NCBI GenBank assembly: GCA_034401795.1
Contig: CM067365.1
Coordinates: forward strand, 13,125,666 to 13,189,665
DNA length: 64,000 nt
Direction: 5' to 3'
From: Chaetoderma sp. LZ-2023a
Lineage: Eukaryota; Mollusca; Caudofoveata; Chaetodermatida; Chaetodermatidae
The notes under the pieces are model-generated. The model was not told the origin of the DNA and made no database searches. It saw only the letters and a list, made by a program, of their open reading frames with translations. Positions 35,739 to 47,073 of the stretch are shown in pieces; position 1 is the stretch's first letter; each line of letters begins with the position of its first letter. A program made the position numbers and the translations under genes.

Positions 35739-36212
35739 TTTTAAACCGTGTATGCACCCTGTTTTGATACATCAATAACACAGTAGCCATGATAATCGAA
35801 TGGCAGTGGCATTATAAAGTGAACGGCTATCACTCTAAGGAATGTACGATTATTCGCGTTAGATTCAACACGTAGAGATAAATGAGAGATGCATCACCCT
35901 CTAAGTGATATCATCAATCAAACGTCCGTCTGGCCGATGCGTCTCAATACAATGACATAACTGTAATATGGGTGGATACGAGGGTGTATTGAGTACTGGC
36001 ACTCTATAGATTTTATGATATTCTATCACCACCCAATGGTTTAATATGTATCGAAATATCTATGTTGTCAAGACAATGACATATGCGTAGCACAATTTCC
36101 CCATTTAGAGAGGCAACCTCAGATGATATATAATTGAACTGCAACAACTGTTATCTAGGATTGTTGAAGAGAGTAATAAATCAATGGAACTTTCGAGTTT
36201 ATCCATTCATCA

Positions 36213-36560
36213 TATGACGTCATAAGCAACTACCTGGCCGTGTATGATGACGTCATGATCAACGGCAGCATAAATACCTCGATTTAGTCCATCTTAAACG
36301 CTTAATAGTCCGTCAGGTTGTATGAATTCTATGTCTTTGCTATTTAATAAACATTTTGTTGGCTATTTTGAAACTAATTTGACTGGGTGTTGTTGCTCCC
36401 ATAGGCAGCATCATCACTCAGTCAAATTAGTTTCAAAATATTCAATAGCTTACCTGTATACTTTTATGGAAATGACAGTCAGGGCGTGCGGGGATCCATT
36501 GACCCCAACACGAGCTAGGTGTGGGTGGATCTTAACTAGCGATGGGTGGAGCATAGCAAA
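36213..36560 (-). mobile_element. A element inserted in L5
   Basis: TGACGTCA occurs at 36215-36222 and 36248-36255. The core TTTTGAAACTAATTTGACTG and its partner CAGTCAAATTAGTTTCAAAA enclose GCTCCCATAGGCAGC. GATCCATTGACCCCAACACG and a GATGGGTGGAGCATAGC end follow. Being reversed together with L5, it sits at the same L region as A17 in L6. Confidence 0.85.
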
Positions 36561-37203
36561 AACTGGAAAGGTGCATTGCTTCCACAGATGTTGTTCACTG
36601 CAATAAGGAATGCAACATTATATCGTCGATATTGCTAATACATACACTAGCTCTCTGTTGAGCTGACAAGATGAACACATGCATAGTGTTGTTGACGTAC
36701 ATCCTCTAATAACTCTATATTTACTAATCATCTCTCTGCCAGTTAAATTTGTCTTTTTAAAGATGTCACAAGTCAGAATCATTTCAATGGGGACAGATGG
36801 ATTAATACTATTATAATTGTCAGGCTACGGTTTTCCAGATTCTTATATCAAGGCTTTGTCACGACACGTGTGCCGTTGTACAGCTCATCTTTAGACTGAT
36901 GTTGCAACCAAACGACCGACCATGGTGATAATACTGATGCGATTCTAGAGTCTTCTCTAGTGTGAATCAATGACAAATATGATGTTGCTTCCTCCTGAAT
37001 ATGCAATGTCTCTAAAGTTAGTAACAATTTCAGCCATAACATCCCATTAAAACTTTAGGTCAATAACTGAACTGTTTGAATAGGATTCGAAAAGAAACTG
37101 GTAATGCCTGAGGCAGCAACTGTTTCTAATTAAGTTTCTTTTTAAAATATTCAATATTCAATTTTTTTTAGGTTCTAAAGAATTCGGCACGTGTTAGTAG
37201 AAG

Positions 37204-37352
37204 AAAAATCAGTGAATCCGTGACCAATTCACGGGGACAAACGTCCCAAGAGGGCCACGCCTTCACTCATTCTTTATAGTAACCGTTACAGATGTTAAAT
37301 CCACCTTCAAACCTTTGTCCCAGTGAATTGGCCACGGATTCACCGATTTTAC
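37204..37352. mobile_element. Palindromic element nested in L5
   Basis: AAAAATCAGTGAATCCGTG, CCAATTCAC and GGGACAAA at the left pair with TTTGTCCC, GTGAATTGG and CCACGGATTCACCGATTTT at the right. Both L5 flanks continue outside it. No coding capacity. Confidence 0.75.
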
Positions 37353-37790
37353 CGTTACTATAGTATTGTTCTGTTTCTTTTCCTATTTCACGCCATGTTT
37401 ATCGCGTTTAGCGTGTTATAGCGTGGCCAACGCTTACGCATTGGTGAAAATAACAAAATCGATATGTTTGTTCAAAGTGAAAATATCGGCAAGCTCATTA
37501 TCAAGGCTACGCTTAGGTTAATTGTGTTTCTCTGACTTCTGCAGTGCGGAATAATTGGGTTGATACTGTACTCCGTTTCTAATCTATTTTTCATTACATC
37601 ATCCGAGGAAATCAAATCACCTAATACCATTCGATGAGTATTTTACAACATTGATCATAGGATAGACATCAGGATAGAGAGGAGTTTGTACAATTTGGTC
37701 ATGTAATTTATCGTGCATACATACACATTGGTAGGTACACTCCTAACGCATGTTTAATGCACACACGCACGCATGCATGCACGCTGGTAC

Positions 37791-37985
37791 AAATGCATTG
37801 GATTCGATACATGATGTGTATGATAAGACAATGCTACACTAATCAATGTATTGTTTCAATACTGATGTGTATGATAAGATAATGCTACACCAAACGTCGC
37901 CAGCATGATGACAATTCATAACAGCATCGTGACGTTCGAAATGTTTGGCACGTTATGAATTCTATGTCTCTGATGACTCTACAAT
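37791..37985. repeat. 51-bp tandem duplication
   Basis: GATGTGTATGATAAGA.AATG and CTACAC occur at 37812-37840 and 37863-37890. The remainder has no recognised content. Confidence 0.7.
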
Positions 37986-37989
37986 TTAA

Positions 37990-38220
37990 TAAATATTATG
38001 TTGAAACCAATTTGACTGAGGGCTGTTGCGTACATAGGTAGCAACATCGCCAAGTCAAATATATCCTCATAATATACAACAGCTTACCTGCATAATTACC
38101 TTAGAATTGGGATTCCGGGAAATGACGTTTCAATGTATATAAATCCATCCCAACAAGGGCAAAATGTAAGCGAAGCTTAGGTAGAAATGGGCGGGGCATG
38201 GCTAGAAACTGATTTTTCTA
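37990..38220 (-). mobile_element. A element, partial
   Basis: TTGAAACCAATTTGACTGAG, GTAGCAACATCGCCAAGTCA, ACAACAGCTTACCTGCATAA, then GATGGATTT-like centre and AGAAATGGGCGGGGCATGGC end. Confidence 0.75.
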
Positions 38221-38633
38221 TCATGTGGCTGTTGTTTATTTCATTCAAACCTAGCAAGCCCTACTTTCATGGAACTCTTCATTTGCTATCTGCTGTGGAA
38301 GCTTCTATGCATATTCTCTTCTTGCGTTGCATTCCGTGTATGTACCCATTACAACTCTAAAGTAAACGTAAATTAAATCAATGTATGGCACATGATCGTC
38401 TCTCGTATAAAGCAAATACTTTAACAAAGCTGCTATTTTTCATTGCATTGGCCTGATAACTATATGGACCATTCCACCGCAAATTGACCAATTTACCAGT
38501 CTTTGGTTTTGTAATCACCTTATGAGTTTGGTTGCTTTATGAAACAGGATGCTGAACGATAATGTTGAGCCGTACCAGGACATATATACATTCCCATACT
38601 TTTCACTATATTTTCTTGTCATGCTCAAAAATG
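38221..38633. other. No recognisable gene
   Basis: Unique-looking sequence. The last part is read by the minus-strand frame that emerges from the minisatellite (about 40 non-repetitive residues ending at 38515). Confidence 0.5.
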
Positions 38634-40347
38634 ATATAATCTCTTGATACACAGCAGGATGGACAGGGAGTATGTTTGTACATATTGAGGATATAATCTC
38701 TTGGCACACAGCAGGACAGACAGGGAGAATGTTTGTACACATTGGGGATATAATCTCTTGGTACACGGCAGGGCGGACAGGGAGAATGTTTGTACATATT
38801 GGGGGATATAATCTCTTGGTACACAGCAGGATGGACAGGGAGAATGTTTGTACATATTGGGGATATAATCTCTTGGTACACAGCAGGGCGGACAGGGAGA
38901 ATGTTTGTACATATTGGGGGATATAATCTCTTGGTACACAGTAGGGCGGACAGCGAGAATGTTTGTACATATTGGGGATATAATCTCTTGGTACACAGCA
39001 GGATGGACAGGGAGAATGTTTGTGCAAATTGTGGATATACTGTCTTGGTACACAGCAGGATGGACAGGGAGAATGTGTGTACATATTGGGGATATAATCT
39101 CTTTGGTACACAGCAGGATGGACAGGGAGAATGTTTGTACCTATTGGGCATATAATCTCTTGGTACACAGCAGGATGGACAGGGAGAATGTTTGTACATA
39201 TTGGGGATATAATCTCTTGGTACACAGCAGGATGGACAGGGAGAATGTTTGTACATATTGGGGATAGAATCTCTTGGTACACAGCAGGACGGACAGGGAG
39301 AATGTGTGTACAAATTGGGGATAGAATCTCTTGGTACACAGCAGGATGGGCAGGGAGAATGTCTGAACATATTGGGGATATAATCGCTTGGTACACAGCA
39401 GGATGAACAGGGAGAATGTGTGTACAAATTGGGGATAGAATCTCTTGGTACCCAGCAGGATGGGCAGGGAGAATGTTTGAACATATTGGGGATATAATCT
39501 CTTGGTACACAGCAGGATGGACAGGGAGGATGTGTGTACATATTGGGGATAGAATCCATCGGTACACAGCAAGATGGACAGGTTGAATGTTTGAACATAT
39601 TGGGGATATAATCTCTTGGTACACAGCAGGATGGACAGGGAGAATGTTTGTACATATTGGGGATATAATCTCTTGGTACACAGCAGGATGGACGGGGAGA
39701 ATGTTTGTACATATTGGGGATAGAATCTCTTGGTACACAGCAGGACGGACAGGGAGAATGTGTGTACAAATTGGGGATAGAATCTCTTGGTACACAGCAG
39801 GATGGGCAGGGAAGAATGTGTGAACATATTGGCGATATAATCTCTTGGTACACAGCAGGACGGACAGGGAGAATGTATGTATAAATTGGGGAAAGAATCT
39901 CTTGGTACACAGCAGGATGGGCAGGGAGAATGTTTGAACATATTGGGGATATAATCTCTTGGTACATAGCAGGATGGACAGGGAGGATGTGTGTACATAT
40001 TGGGGATAGAATCTATTGGTACACAGCAAGATGGACAGGTTGAATGTTTGAACATATTGGGGATATAATCTCTTGGTACACAGCAGGATGGACAGGTAGA
40101 ATGTGTGTACATATTGGTGATATAATCTATTGGTGCACAGCAGGATGGACAGGGAGAATGTGTGTACATATTGGGGATGTAATCTCTTGGTACACAACAG
40201 GATGGACAGGGAGAATGTTTGTACATATTGGGGACATAATCTCTTGGTACATAGCAGGATGGACGGGGAGAATGTTTGTACATATTGAGGATATAATATC
40301 TTGGTACACAGCAGGATGGAGTAGGAGAATGTTTGTGCATATTGGGG
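38634..40347. repeat. 57-bp minisatellite, 30 units, with an 8-unit higher-order block
   Basis: Consensus unit: ATATAATCTCTTGGTACACA, GCAGGATGGACAGGGAGAAT, GTTTGTACATATTGGGG. I count 30 units plus a stub. Units 10-17 (39150-39605) and 18-25 (39606-40062) carry the same series of diagnostic variants (ATAGAAT, ACGGACAGG, GGGCAGGG, GGAGGATG, CAAGATGG/GGTTGAATG), so the array grew partly by copying an 8-unit block. One-base insertions occur in units 3, 5, 9 and 21. Because 57 is 3x19 and the consensus has stops in only one of six frames, frames of 453 and 615 residues appear on the minus strand. I regard these as by-products. Confidence 0.95.
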
Positions 40348-40642
40348 ATATAATATCTCCAAAATGTCTTACTAGTATTATTACTTAAATCTGATGACCT
40401 AAGCTCATAAAGTTTGAAAAATTTATATAAGTAAAGAAGAAAATCAGACAATATTTTAAATACAAGGTCTATTTGAAACAACTGCTATTCCTCAACACGC
40501 GTCACTTATATTCTTATGATATCAGCATAATGGGAGGTTTGCTTACAGAAAATGTAGTAATATTTAGAGAGAAATGCTGAAATCTTAGCACTATGATAAC
40601 AAAAACTCTTTGTTCTTTATAAACTGTATTGATTCAAGGTAT
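40348..40642. other. No recognisable gene
   Basis: Short AT-rich gap between the minisatellite and an A element. Confidence 0.5.
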
Positions 40643-41005
40643 GCCCAGCCCATCATTAGCTAATCTCCATCCATGCTTCGCCGGTGTTGGGATCGATCGA
40701 TCCCTGAACTCCCTGGCTATTAATTTGCAGGGAACTATACAGGTACGCTGCTCAGTATTTCGAAACCAATTCGACTATACAGGTAAGCTGCTGAGTATTT
40801 AGAAACTAATTCGACTGGGTGCTGTTGTTGCCTATGCATGTTTATTAAATAGTAAAGACATAGAATTCGTGCAACAATGCTTAGTCCGTCATCCATTATG
40901 CGTTCATGATGAACTTACCCACGTTATTCAAGACGTAAATGATTATGACGTCATTCTACACGGCACGTAGTTGATTATGACGTCATATGATTGATGGATA
41001 TGATG
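40643..41005 (+). mobile_element. A element with internal duplication
   Basis: GCCCAGCCCATCATTAGCTA start, CGGTGTTGGGATCGATCGAT, TTTGCAGGGAACTATACAGG. The segment CTATACAGGTA.GCTGCT.AG with the core arm is present twice in tandem (about 46 bp). TGACGTCA occurs at 40946-40953 and 40978-40985; the tail ends ATATGATTGATGGAT. Confidence 0.85.
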
Positions 41006-41084
41006 GAATCCACCATTCTTGTTGGACGATATGTTGTTTCAAGATATCGCGAAATGTTTCACTCACAGCCTTATGACATACATA

Positions 41085-41560
41085 CTATTATTTTTAACCA
41101 ATATTGCTTGCTTACTTATAAAATATTTAATTCCTGGTGAACGATATGCCTTTTCAATATATCTCGAACTTCAACATGTCTAATGGATGCTATTCCTAGA
41201 GGGAAAATCAGAGCCAATTCAACAGACACATCTGTGAAATGTGCTACATTGCAGAAACATATTTCCTGGAAAAGGATAAAGTTCTGCGGGCAATTTATAA
41301 AGAAATTGTCACTCACTGATACATGGGTTATTGATTCATTCATGTTTCAAAGGAATAGAAAGCAGCCACTAGACAGTAGCGAAAAGCAGAAGAAATTGAG
41401 GGTATTGATTCTGTCATTATATCATCGTCTATAGATTAGATGTTATTAGGGAAGAGTTGATCAAAGAATGGCTAGAGAATTTCCTAATTATTAGAAGGAC
41501 TATTGGCTCTTACAAATACGATCATGTATATGAATGTATATATAGTCGACTATATCATGA
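41085..41560 (-). repeat. D repeat, reversed partial copy
   Basis: The reverse complement matches D1 9380-9760 and D2 13500-13860: GACGATGATATAATGACAG, CGCTACTGTCTAGTGGCT, TTTGAAACATGAATGAATCA, GCTCTGATTTTCCCTC and ATAAGTAAGCAAGCAA. Frames of 75-83 residues on both strands are interrupted in the other D copies, so no gene is called. Confidence 0.8.
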
Positions 41561-42082
41561 ATTCGCAAAGAGGCTACTGAATGATATGGCTATGTTTCAG
41601 TCCTCGAGGATTATAACCACCAGATCATATCCAGACAGGTATAATGATCTGTAAATTATTCTGTCAAATAAAGATGAGCAGTATTAGTTCATTTATCGAA
41701 CGTCCTGGGTTACGTGTAGTTTGTAAAAGCTTAGTGTAATAATGCCTGAATATAATGATGAATGGTGTATGCACTTTATTTCTTAGCACTAGCACGTATT
41801 AATGCAGGTAAATTCATTTCGACATATCAGAAACGGAGAGCCACAATATATCATGACCATTCATTATTTAGGTGATAGTGCACAGAATGCCGTGTCCCAG
41901 GGAGAAGCCACTATGAAAATATAGATCTTTGGTAATATGAATATACGTTGTGAATGTATGAAATTGCTTATAGTAACAGAACAATGGGCATGGTCAACAT
42001 GCACACGTGCACTCATTAACTCATAAATTTATGTCTATCAGCTCATCCGGTAAGACACGCCATTACACGACAAGAACTAGGA
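41561..42082. other. No recognisable gene
   Basis: A 65-residue frame ends at 41654 and has no recognised domain. Confidence 0.5.
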
Positions 42083-42301
42083 AACAACAACAACAACAAC
42101 AACAACATCATCATCATCATCATCAACAACAACAACAACAACAACATCATCATCATCATCATTATCATCATCACAACAACAACAACAACATCACCATCAT
42201 CATCATCAACAACATCATCATCATCAACAACAACAACAACAGCATCATCATCATCATCATCATCAACAACAACAACAACTACAACAACAACAACAACAAC
42301 A
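42083..42301. repeat. Alternating (CAA)n/(CAT)n microsatellite
   Basis: Blocks of CAA and CAT alternate at least five times over about 220 bases. The Gln/His and Asp/Val frames are artefacts. Confidence 0.97.
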
Positions 42302-42426
42302 TATCTGCTAATGCGTGTTTGGATAATAAATATTGTCATTGCTGGTTCCTGTGAAGAGACGACAAACATTCTCACCGATATCGAGAATAATCAATATTGA
42401 GAATGTAATTAATAAACTTTCTATTG

Positions 42427-42483
<57 letters not shown>

Positions 42484-42525
42484 TAAATACAAGATTAAGC
42501 CTGGAAGGCTGGGTACCCAGCTCAT
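42302..42525 (+). repeat. F repeat, copy 1, with (AAT)n expansion
   Basis: Matches 57246-57475: TATCTGCTA, GAAGAGACGACAAAC, GAGAATAAT, CTTTCTATTGATATATAATA, AAGATTAAGCCTGGAAG, GGGTACCCA, ATAATGG. A pure AAT run (42430-42483) replaces the single ATAATAAT of the other copy. Confidence 0.85.
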
Positions 42526-42589
42526 AATGGAGGATTCCCGATCGCAGTCAATCATAGGACGTAATAATCAACAGCCAGGCATATTTGCT

Positions 42590-42890
42590 GAGATCATAAT
42601 GAATTACGTCATGAATTGTGCAACTAAGTTCGGCAGGAATGCTTATTTAATGACGAACTAAGCGTTGGTGTACGAATTGCATGTGTTTACTATTTAATAA
42701 ACATTTAATACATATTTTAAAACTAATTTCACTTTCATAGGCAGCAATAACACTTAGTCAAATTAGTTTCAAAATATTCAACAGATTACATGTATAGTTT
42801 TCTGGAAATTTGGACTCAGAGAATACAGGGATAGATCGATCCCAACACAGGCGAAGTGTGGGTGGAGATTAGCTAAAGATGGGCGCGGAA
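42590..42890 (-). mobile_element. A element
   Basis: Reversed tail (TGACGAACTAAGCGTTGGTG, TACGAATTGCATG, TTTAATAAACAT), shortened core, TTTTCTGGAAATT, GGGATAGATCGATCCCAACA, GCGAAGTGTGGGTGGAG and GATGGGCGCGGAAT. Confidence 0.85.
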
Positions 42891-43330
42891 TATCTAAAAC
42901 TGCATTGCTCGTTAATTGAGCACATATGGACTGAGATTAGTAAAACTCTCGTCCCATTGTTTTCACATATCCAATTAAAGAGACATTCACTGGTAGAAAT
43001 AAATAAATTTAGGAAAATTTTATTTTGTTTTGGTAATGAAATGGTTTCGTTGTATTGTTACCACATACGGTTTTCTATACAGATATTGTGGACCCGTCAC
43101 CTACATTTGTTATTATTTGCTATTTTCATGTAAAAATGTATGCACACCGCAGTTCCGTCGCTATGCAGAAATTATTTTAAATACGAAACATTCCTATTGG
43201 CAAGAACTTGAAACACTCTTAAATATGACAGTTTGAGAATTTCAGATGAAATACTGGTCCCACAAGTTTGACAATCCCCATTGCTCGCCAAACCTCAAAA
43301 GACTCAGTGCGGAGGGTCCAAACCGCAAAA
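42891..43330 (+). repeat. G repeat, copy 1
   Basis: Close match to 57821-58258, including TTTTCTATACAGATATT, TACATTTGTTATT, TTTGCTATTTT, TACGAAACATTCCTATTGGC and GCTCGCCAAACCTCAAAAGA. Frames of 68 and 84 residues here do not survive in copy 2. Confidence 0.85.
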
Positions 43331-43339
43331 ATGCAACTG

Positions 43340-43588
43340 GCAGATCATCACAAAGTGGTCACTAATGGCAGGTAGTCACTATGTTCAGGTGGCCATTAAT
43401 CAAGTGTGGTCGCTAAAGGCAGGTGGTCACTAAAAGCAGGAGATCACTAACGAGGTGTGGATGCTAAAGGCGTGTGATCACTAAAAGCAGGTGGTCGCCA
43501 ACGTCAGGTGGTCACTAAGGGCAGGTTGTCATTAAAGATGTATGAATACTAAAAACAGGTGGGCACTAAAGGCAGGTGCTCAGCAGAT
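43340..43588 (+). repeat. H repeat: (GGTCACTAAAGGCAGGT)-type tandem, copy 1
   Basis: About eleven degenerate units of GGTGGTCACTAAAGGCA with a period of about 21-22 bases. A shorter version lies at 58478-58632 next to the G repeat. Confidence 0.85.
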
Positions 43589-44295
43589 GCAACTGTTTAA
43601 CGCTGGGTCCATATAGGTTGAATCCGGATAGGATTTTAACCGATTTCCTGGATTCAACATGGATGGTCTAATTGACCAAGCTAATTTCCCCTTAGAAGGT
43701 GGTGCCCTTAAGGTGCTTACAGGCAGGTTTTGTTGAAATCAGGTTAGTGAAGGAGGTGTAGCATTTTAGATGATTTCCGGAAATACTTGACAGAAAGTTT
43801 GGCCACTCAAATGTATGTGTAAGTCGTCTTAAGGGCCTTCCAGTACCAGGCAAACTTAATTAATGAGTAGAATTTTAAAGCAAACGGTGACAGATTACGG
43901 ATGGATGATAGACGGATGATAGATGGGATATGTGCGCTAAGTATATCTTGTTAGCTGGGCCTAGGGCCTTAAAATCAGACAGTCTATGTTGTCCCAATCT
44001 TTCTCCATAAATAACACAGCCTAACACACAACTGAATGAAAGAGAAATGTACTCTACTCTAACCTGACGATTATTCTCAAATCGAGATCAATTGTTTCCT
44101 GGGGTCAGAAGTCTGCTATCTAGTAAAAAAAACACCTCATATGCATCGTAGTAATGTAATTTCCGCCCTAATTGCAATAATTCTCACCAAGGCTGCAGAA
44201 CCATTACTTGGTCATCATCATACATCTCAACACCATTACTTTAATTAACCCTAGTTTAGGTTGCTCGGCTCGTCTACCAGACATAACATTCATTT

Positions 44296-44297
<2 letters not shown>
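43589..44297. other. No recognisable gene
   Basis: Contains a GGATGGATGATAGACGGATG phrase near 43900. No coding signal. Confidence 0.5.
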
Positions 44298-44379
<82 letters not shown>

Positions 44380-44821
44380 GCGGAGGGGAGGGAGGGGAGG
44401 GAGGGAGGGAAAGAGAGAGAGAGGGAGGGAGGGAAAGTGAGAGAAGGGGGGGGGGGGGAGAGAGGGAAGAGAGAGGGAGGGAGAGAGAGAGATAGAGGGA
44501 GCGCGAAAGAGAGAGAGAGAGAGAGAAAAGACAGGGAGAGAGAGAGAGAGGGAGGGAGAGTGAGTGGAATGATGGATGGATGGATGGATGGATGGACGGA
44601 TGGACGGATGGGCGGACGGACGGGCGGGCGGACGGACGGGTGGACGGACGGACGGACGGACGGACGGACGGACGGACGGAGGGAGGGAGGGAGGAAGGGA
44701 GGGAGGGATGGATGGAGGGATGGATGGATGGATGGATGGACGAATGGGCGGGTGGGTGGGTGGGTGGTTGAGTGGTGGGGTGGGTGGTGGGTGGGTGGGT
44801 GGGAGGTTTGATATATGGATT

Positions 44822-44877
<56 letters not shown>

Positions 44878-44952
44878 AGAGAGAGATGGAGAGAGGGGGG
44901 AGACGGAGGGAGAGAGATAGGGGTGGAGAGGGAGCGAGAGAGAGAGGGAGAG

Positions 44953-45006
<54 letters not shown>

Positions 45007-45017
45007 CGAGAGAGGGA

Positions 45018-45100
<83 letters not shown>

Positions 45101-45127
45101 GGTTGAGAGAGAATACGTGAGAGAGAA
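44298..45127. repeat. 830-bp polypurine-rich tract: (GA)n, (GGGA)n, (GGAC)n/(GGAT)n, (GGGT)n, (GATA)n
   Basis: Pure GA flanks at both ends enclose GGGA, GGAT, GGAC, GGGT and GATA sub-blocks. Mirror-like polypurine stretches can form triplex DNA. The 286-residue Ser/Leu/Pro frame on the minus strand is an artefact. Confidence 0.95.
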
Positions 45128-45344
45128 AAAACAACTATAATTTGATTATTGTATCAAATTCAATGCACTGAGTGACAATGATGATCCTAACTCCAGAGTG
45201 TGAGTGTGCACTAGATCTTGATTAATCTATCAATGGGTCATTAACACCGTGCTTTGAAGGAGATTTCCGTGGACATTGATTCTCACGGTATGTATGATTA
45301 CTGTATTCTGCGGCTGTAGTAGAAGAAACATCCTACAGCTGCAA

Positions 45345-45821
45345 TCAGTCCTTCTTCGCTTTTGCCCACTGTGGCTTGTCCTCAGCCGAAATCCTTGGCT
45401 TCCTCAGGTCCATTAATGACCTTAGTTTACCGAGTCCTGCTTTCTCGAGGTTACCCCGTAGCACGCTTAGCAGATTTATGCAATGACGTCCTCTCCTGGC
45501 TTTGTATTTTGCTGGCTCCGAGTAGGGCTAATTCCAGGGCTCTCTGTGCTGGTGTCTCTTCTGGCATGCACAGCGGCGACGTATTACACATCTGGTATAG
45601 TGCATTGTTGGAAATTATGCTGTCTGGCCATCTGTGTCCAGTGATGGTGCATAGGTGTTTGCGGTGGGAGGCATCGAGTTTGTCTAAAGCTGCCTTTGGA
45701 GCTGCCCAGCTGTTACAGTTATACAGCATCAAGAATACGCAGGTTGCATTGCATAAATGTAGCCTCTTTATCAAGGGCATATTTGATCTACGAATCCATA
45801 ACTTCCAGAAGGATTGGAAAG
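45345..45821 (-). pseudogene. LINE C-terminal region
   Basis: Frame 45780-45451 carries MPLIKRLHLCNATC, MLYNCNSWAAPKAALDKLDA, SHRKHLCTITGHRWPDSI and MPEETPAQRALELALLGASK, the typical C-terminal stretch after LINE reverse transcriptases. The segment between NTSPL and CMPEE is shorter than usual (an RMLGHVLR-like piece is missing). A second frameshift near 45451 leads to EKAGLGKL and SAEDKPQWAKAKKD before the TGA. The homologous fragment at 28754-28986 also ends in KD-stop. Confidence 0.85.
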
Positions 45822-47060
45822 CTATGTTCCCATGATGCAGCGTGCAGAAATGTCAGCAGTACTGCAAAGCAGTGAGCCCAGGATTTTACTTTTCCTCCAT
45901 GGTTCGCTTCCACGAAGTGGGTCGTGATTTTCTGTAGTTTCATGCTTTGTCGATAGGTATATGTGGGTGAACTCTGTTTTGGATTCATTCATAAAGAGAT
46001 TCTCAATTTTTAGTTTGCATGCATTTATTGGCAGAAGTTCATCAAGGGGTTTCTTGTCCTCGTCTATGCAGTCCACATCGTCGGTATGTTGCATCCCTAG
46101 CGGTATGCCTAGTATTGACACTGGGGCGGGGTTTGGTCTTGTGGAACTTTCGCGCACAGATTTCAATGCGGCAGCAAGGTAGCAGGTGAAAAGTACCTGA
46201 GATAGACCATCTCCCTGTCGGGAGCCGATTGATGTCTCTAACTCTACAGACTTCACTGACTTGACTCGTACGCTCAGCTTGTTGTCTGCAAACAGTAGTC
46301 TCACTAGTCGTAGCTCATCTTCATTGCAACTGGCCTGGCGTAGTACATCTAGGATCTTTGAGCGTTTAATTGTGTCGAAGCCTCGTGACATGTCAATGCC
46401 CATTTTGAGGAAGTCCCAGTGTTTGGACATGACTACCGAAGTAATCGATCTTGTCTCGGATGCGGCATAGAGTAACATTGGATGAGATTTTCCGTATGCT
46501 GTTGAGGAGCACAATGGCCCGCAAATTGCCTGGGGCCCAGGTGGCTTCTTAGGCTTGGGTAGTGCGATATGGGTGCCTCGGCCTACAGCGCTGATGGGAA
46601 GACGGTGCATAAAGGCTGAATTCATTAGGTGCATGATCGGTTTTGAGATAATGTCACTTGCATATTTGAATGGTTCATTGCTCATGCCATCAGCTCCAGA
46701 TGCACGTCCATTTTTCAGGGCTTTAAGTGCCTTCTCAACTTCTGCTGTTTTAATTGTTGTTGGTAATGGCCTGGGGTCTCCTGAGAACGTGTGCATGGGC
46801 TCATTATCGTTGTGAGTGAACTGCTCCTTGAACCATTTTCGGATCGCCTCGGCTTTTCCCTGGTCAGTCCCGATAAAATGTCCTTCAGAGTTGTGTAAAG
46901 TGAGTGGTGGTGTGTAGTCAGTAACTCTCAGGGATCGGGCTGCCGGGAACATTTTGTGACAGTCATCCGTAGCAGTGATTTCATCTGCTAGGGAGTCTGC
47001 CTGTTGAATAGCCAGATCTTTTAAGTGTTTGCTAATGTGGCGCGCTACCCTCTTGTCCGG
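45822..47060 (-). pseudogene. LINE reverse transcriptase, broken
   Basis: The frame is open from about 47060, upstream of its first Met at 46952. Visible blocks: KALKALKNGRASGADGM, ALPKPKKPPGP, motif A GIDMSRGFDTIKRSKIL with the catalytic Asp, QGDGLSQVLFTCYLAAAL (the family usually has LSPVLF), and motif C HTDDVDCIDEDKKPLDELLP, where the usual YADD has become HTDD. The segment before motif A, which normally holds a GFRPGRS-like block, is scrambled or deleted. NESKTEFTHI follows motif C as usual. The frame ends at a stop caused by a one-base indel near 45822, after which the C-terminal region resumes in another frame. Confidence 0.9.
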
Positions 47061-47073
47061 TATGGTGTTTATA

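Larger units (their letters stand above)
35765..37790 (-). repeat. L repeat, copy 5 (reversed)
   Basis: Reverse-complement L: GCATTATAAAGTG (35811), TCTAAGTGATATCATCAATC, ATTGTGAACAGATG-type blocks, CATCATCCGAGGAAATCAAA near 37600-37620, and at the far end ACACACGCACGCATGC, the short remnant of the L-linked microsatellite. It is interrupted by an A element (36213-36560) and a hairpin element (37204-37352). Confidence 0.85.

Noticed and set aside
38515-40362. 615-residue protein on the minus strand (and a 453-residue partner)
   Set aside because: It is the 57-bp minisatellite read through; all three minus frames and two plus frames are open in the consensus. No codon-level evidence favours any frame.
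41116-41434. Opposed 75- and 83-residue frames
   Set aside because: Located in the reversed D copy; the homologous frames in D1 and D2 contain stops and shifts.
42879-43236. 84- and 68-residue frames
   Set aside because: Within the G repeat; copy 2 at 57.8-58.3 kb does not keep them.
44274-45134. 286-residue Ser/Leu/Pro-rich protein
   Set aside because: Translation of the GA/GGGA/GGAC purine tract.
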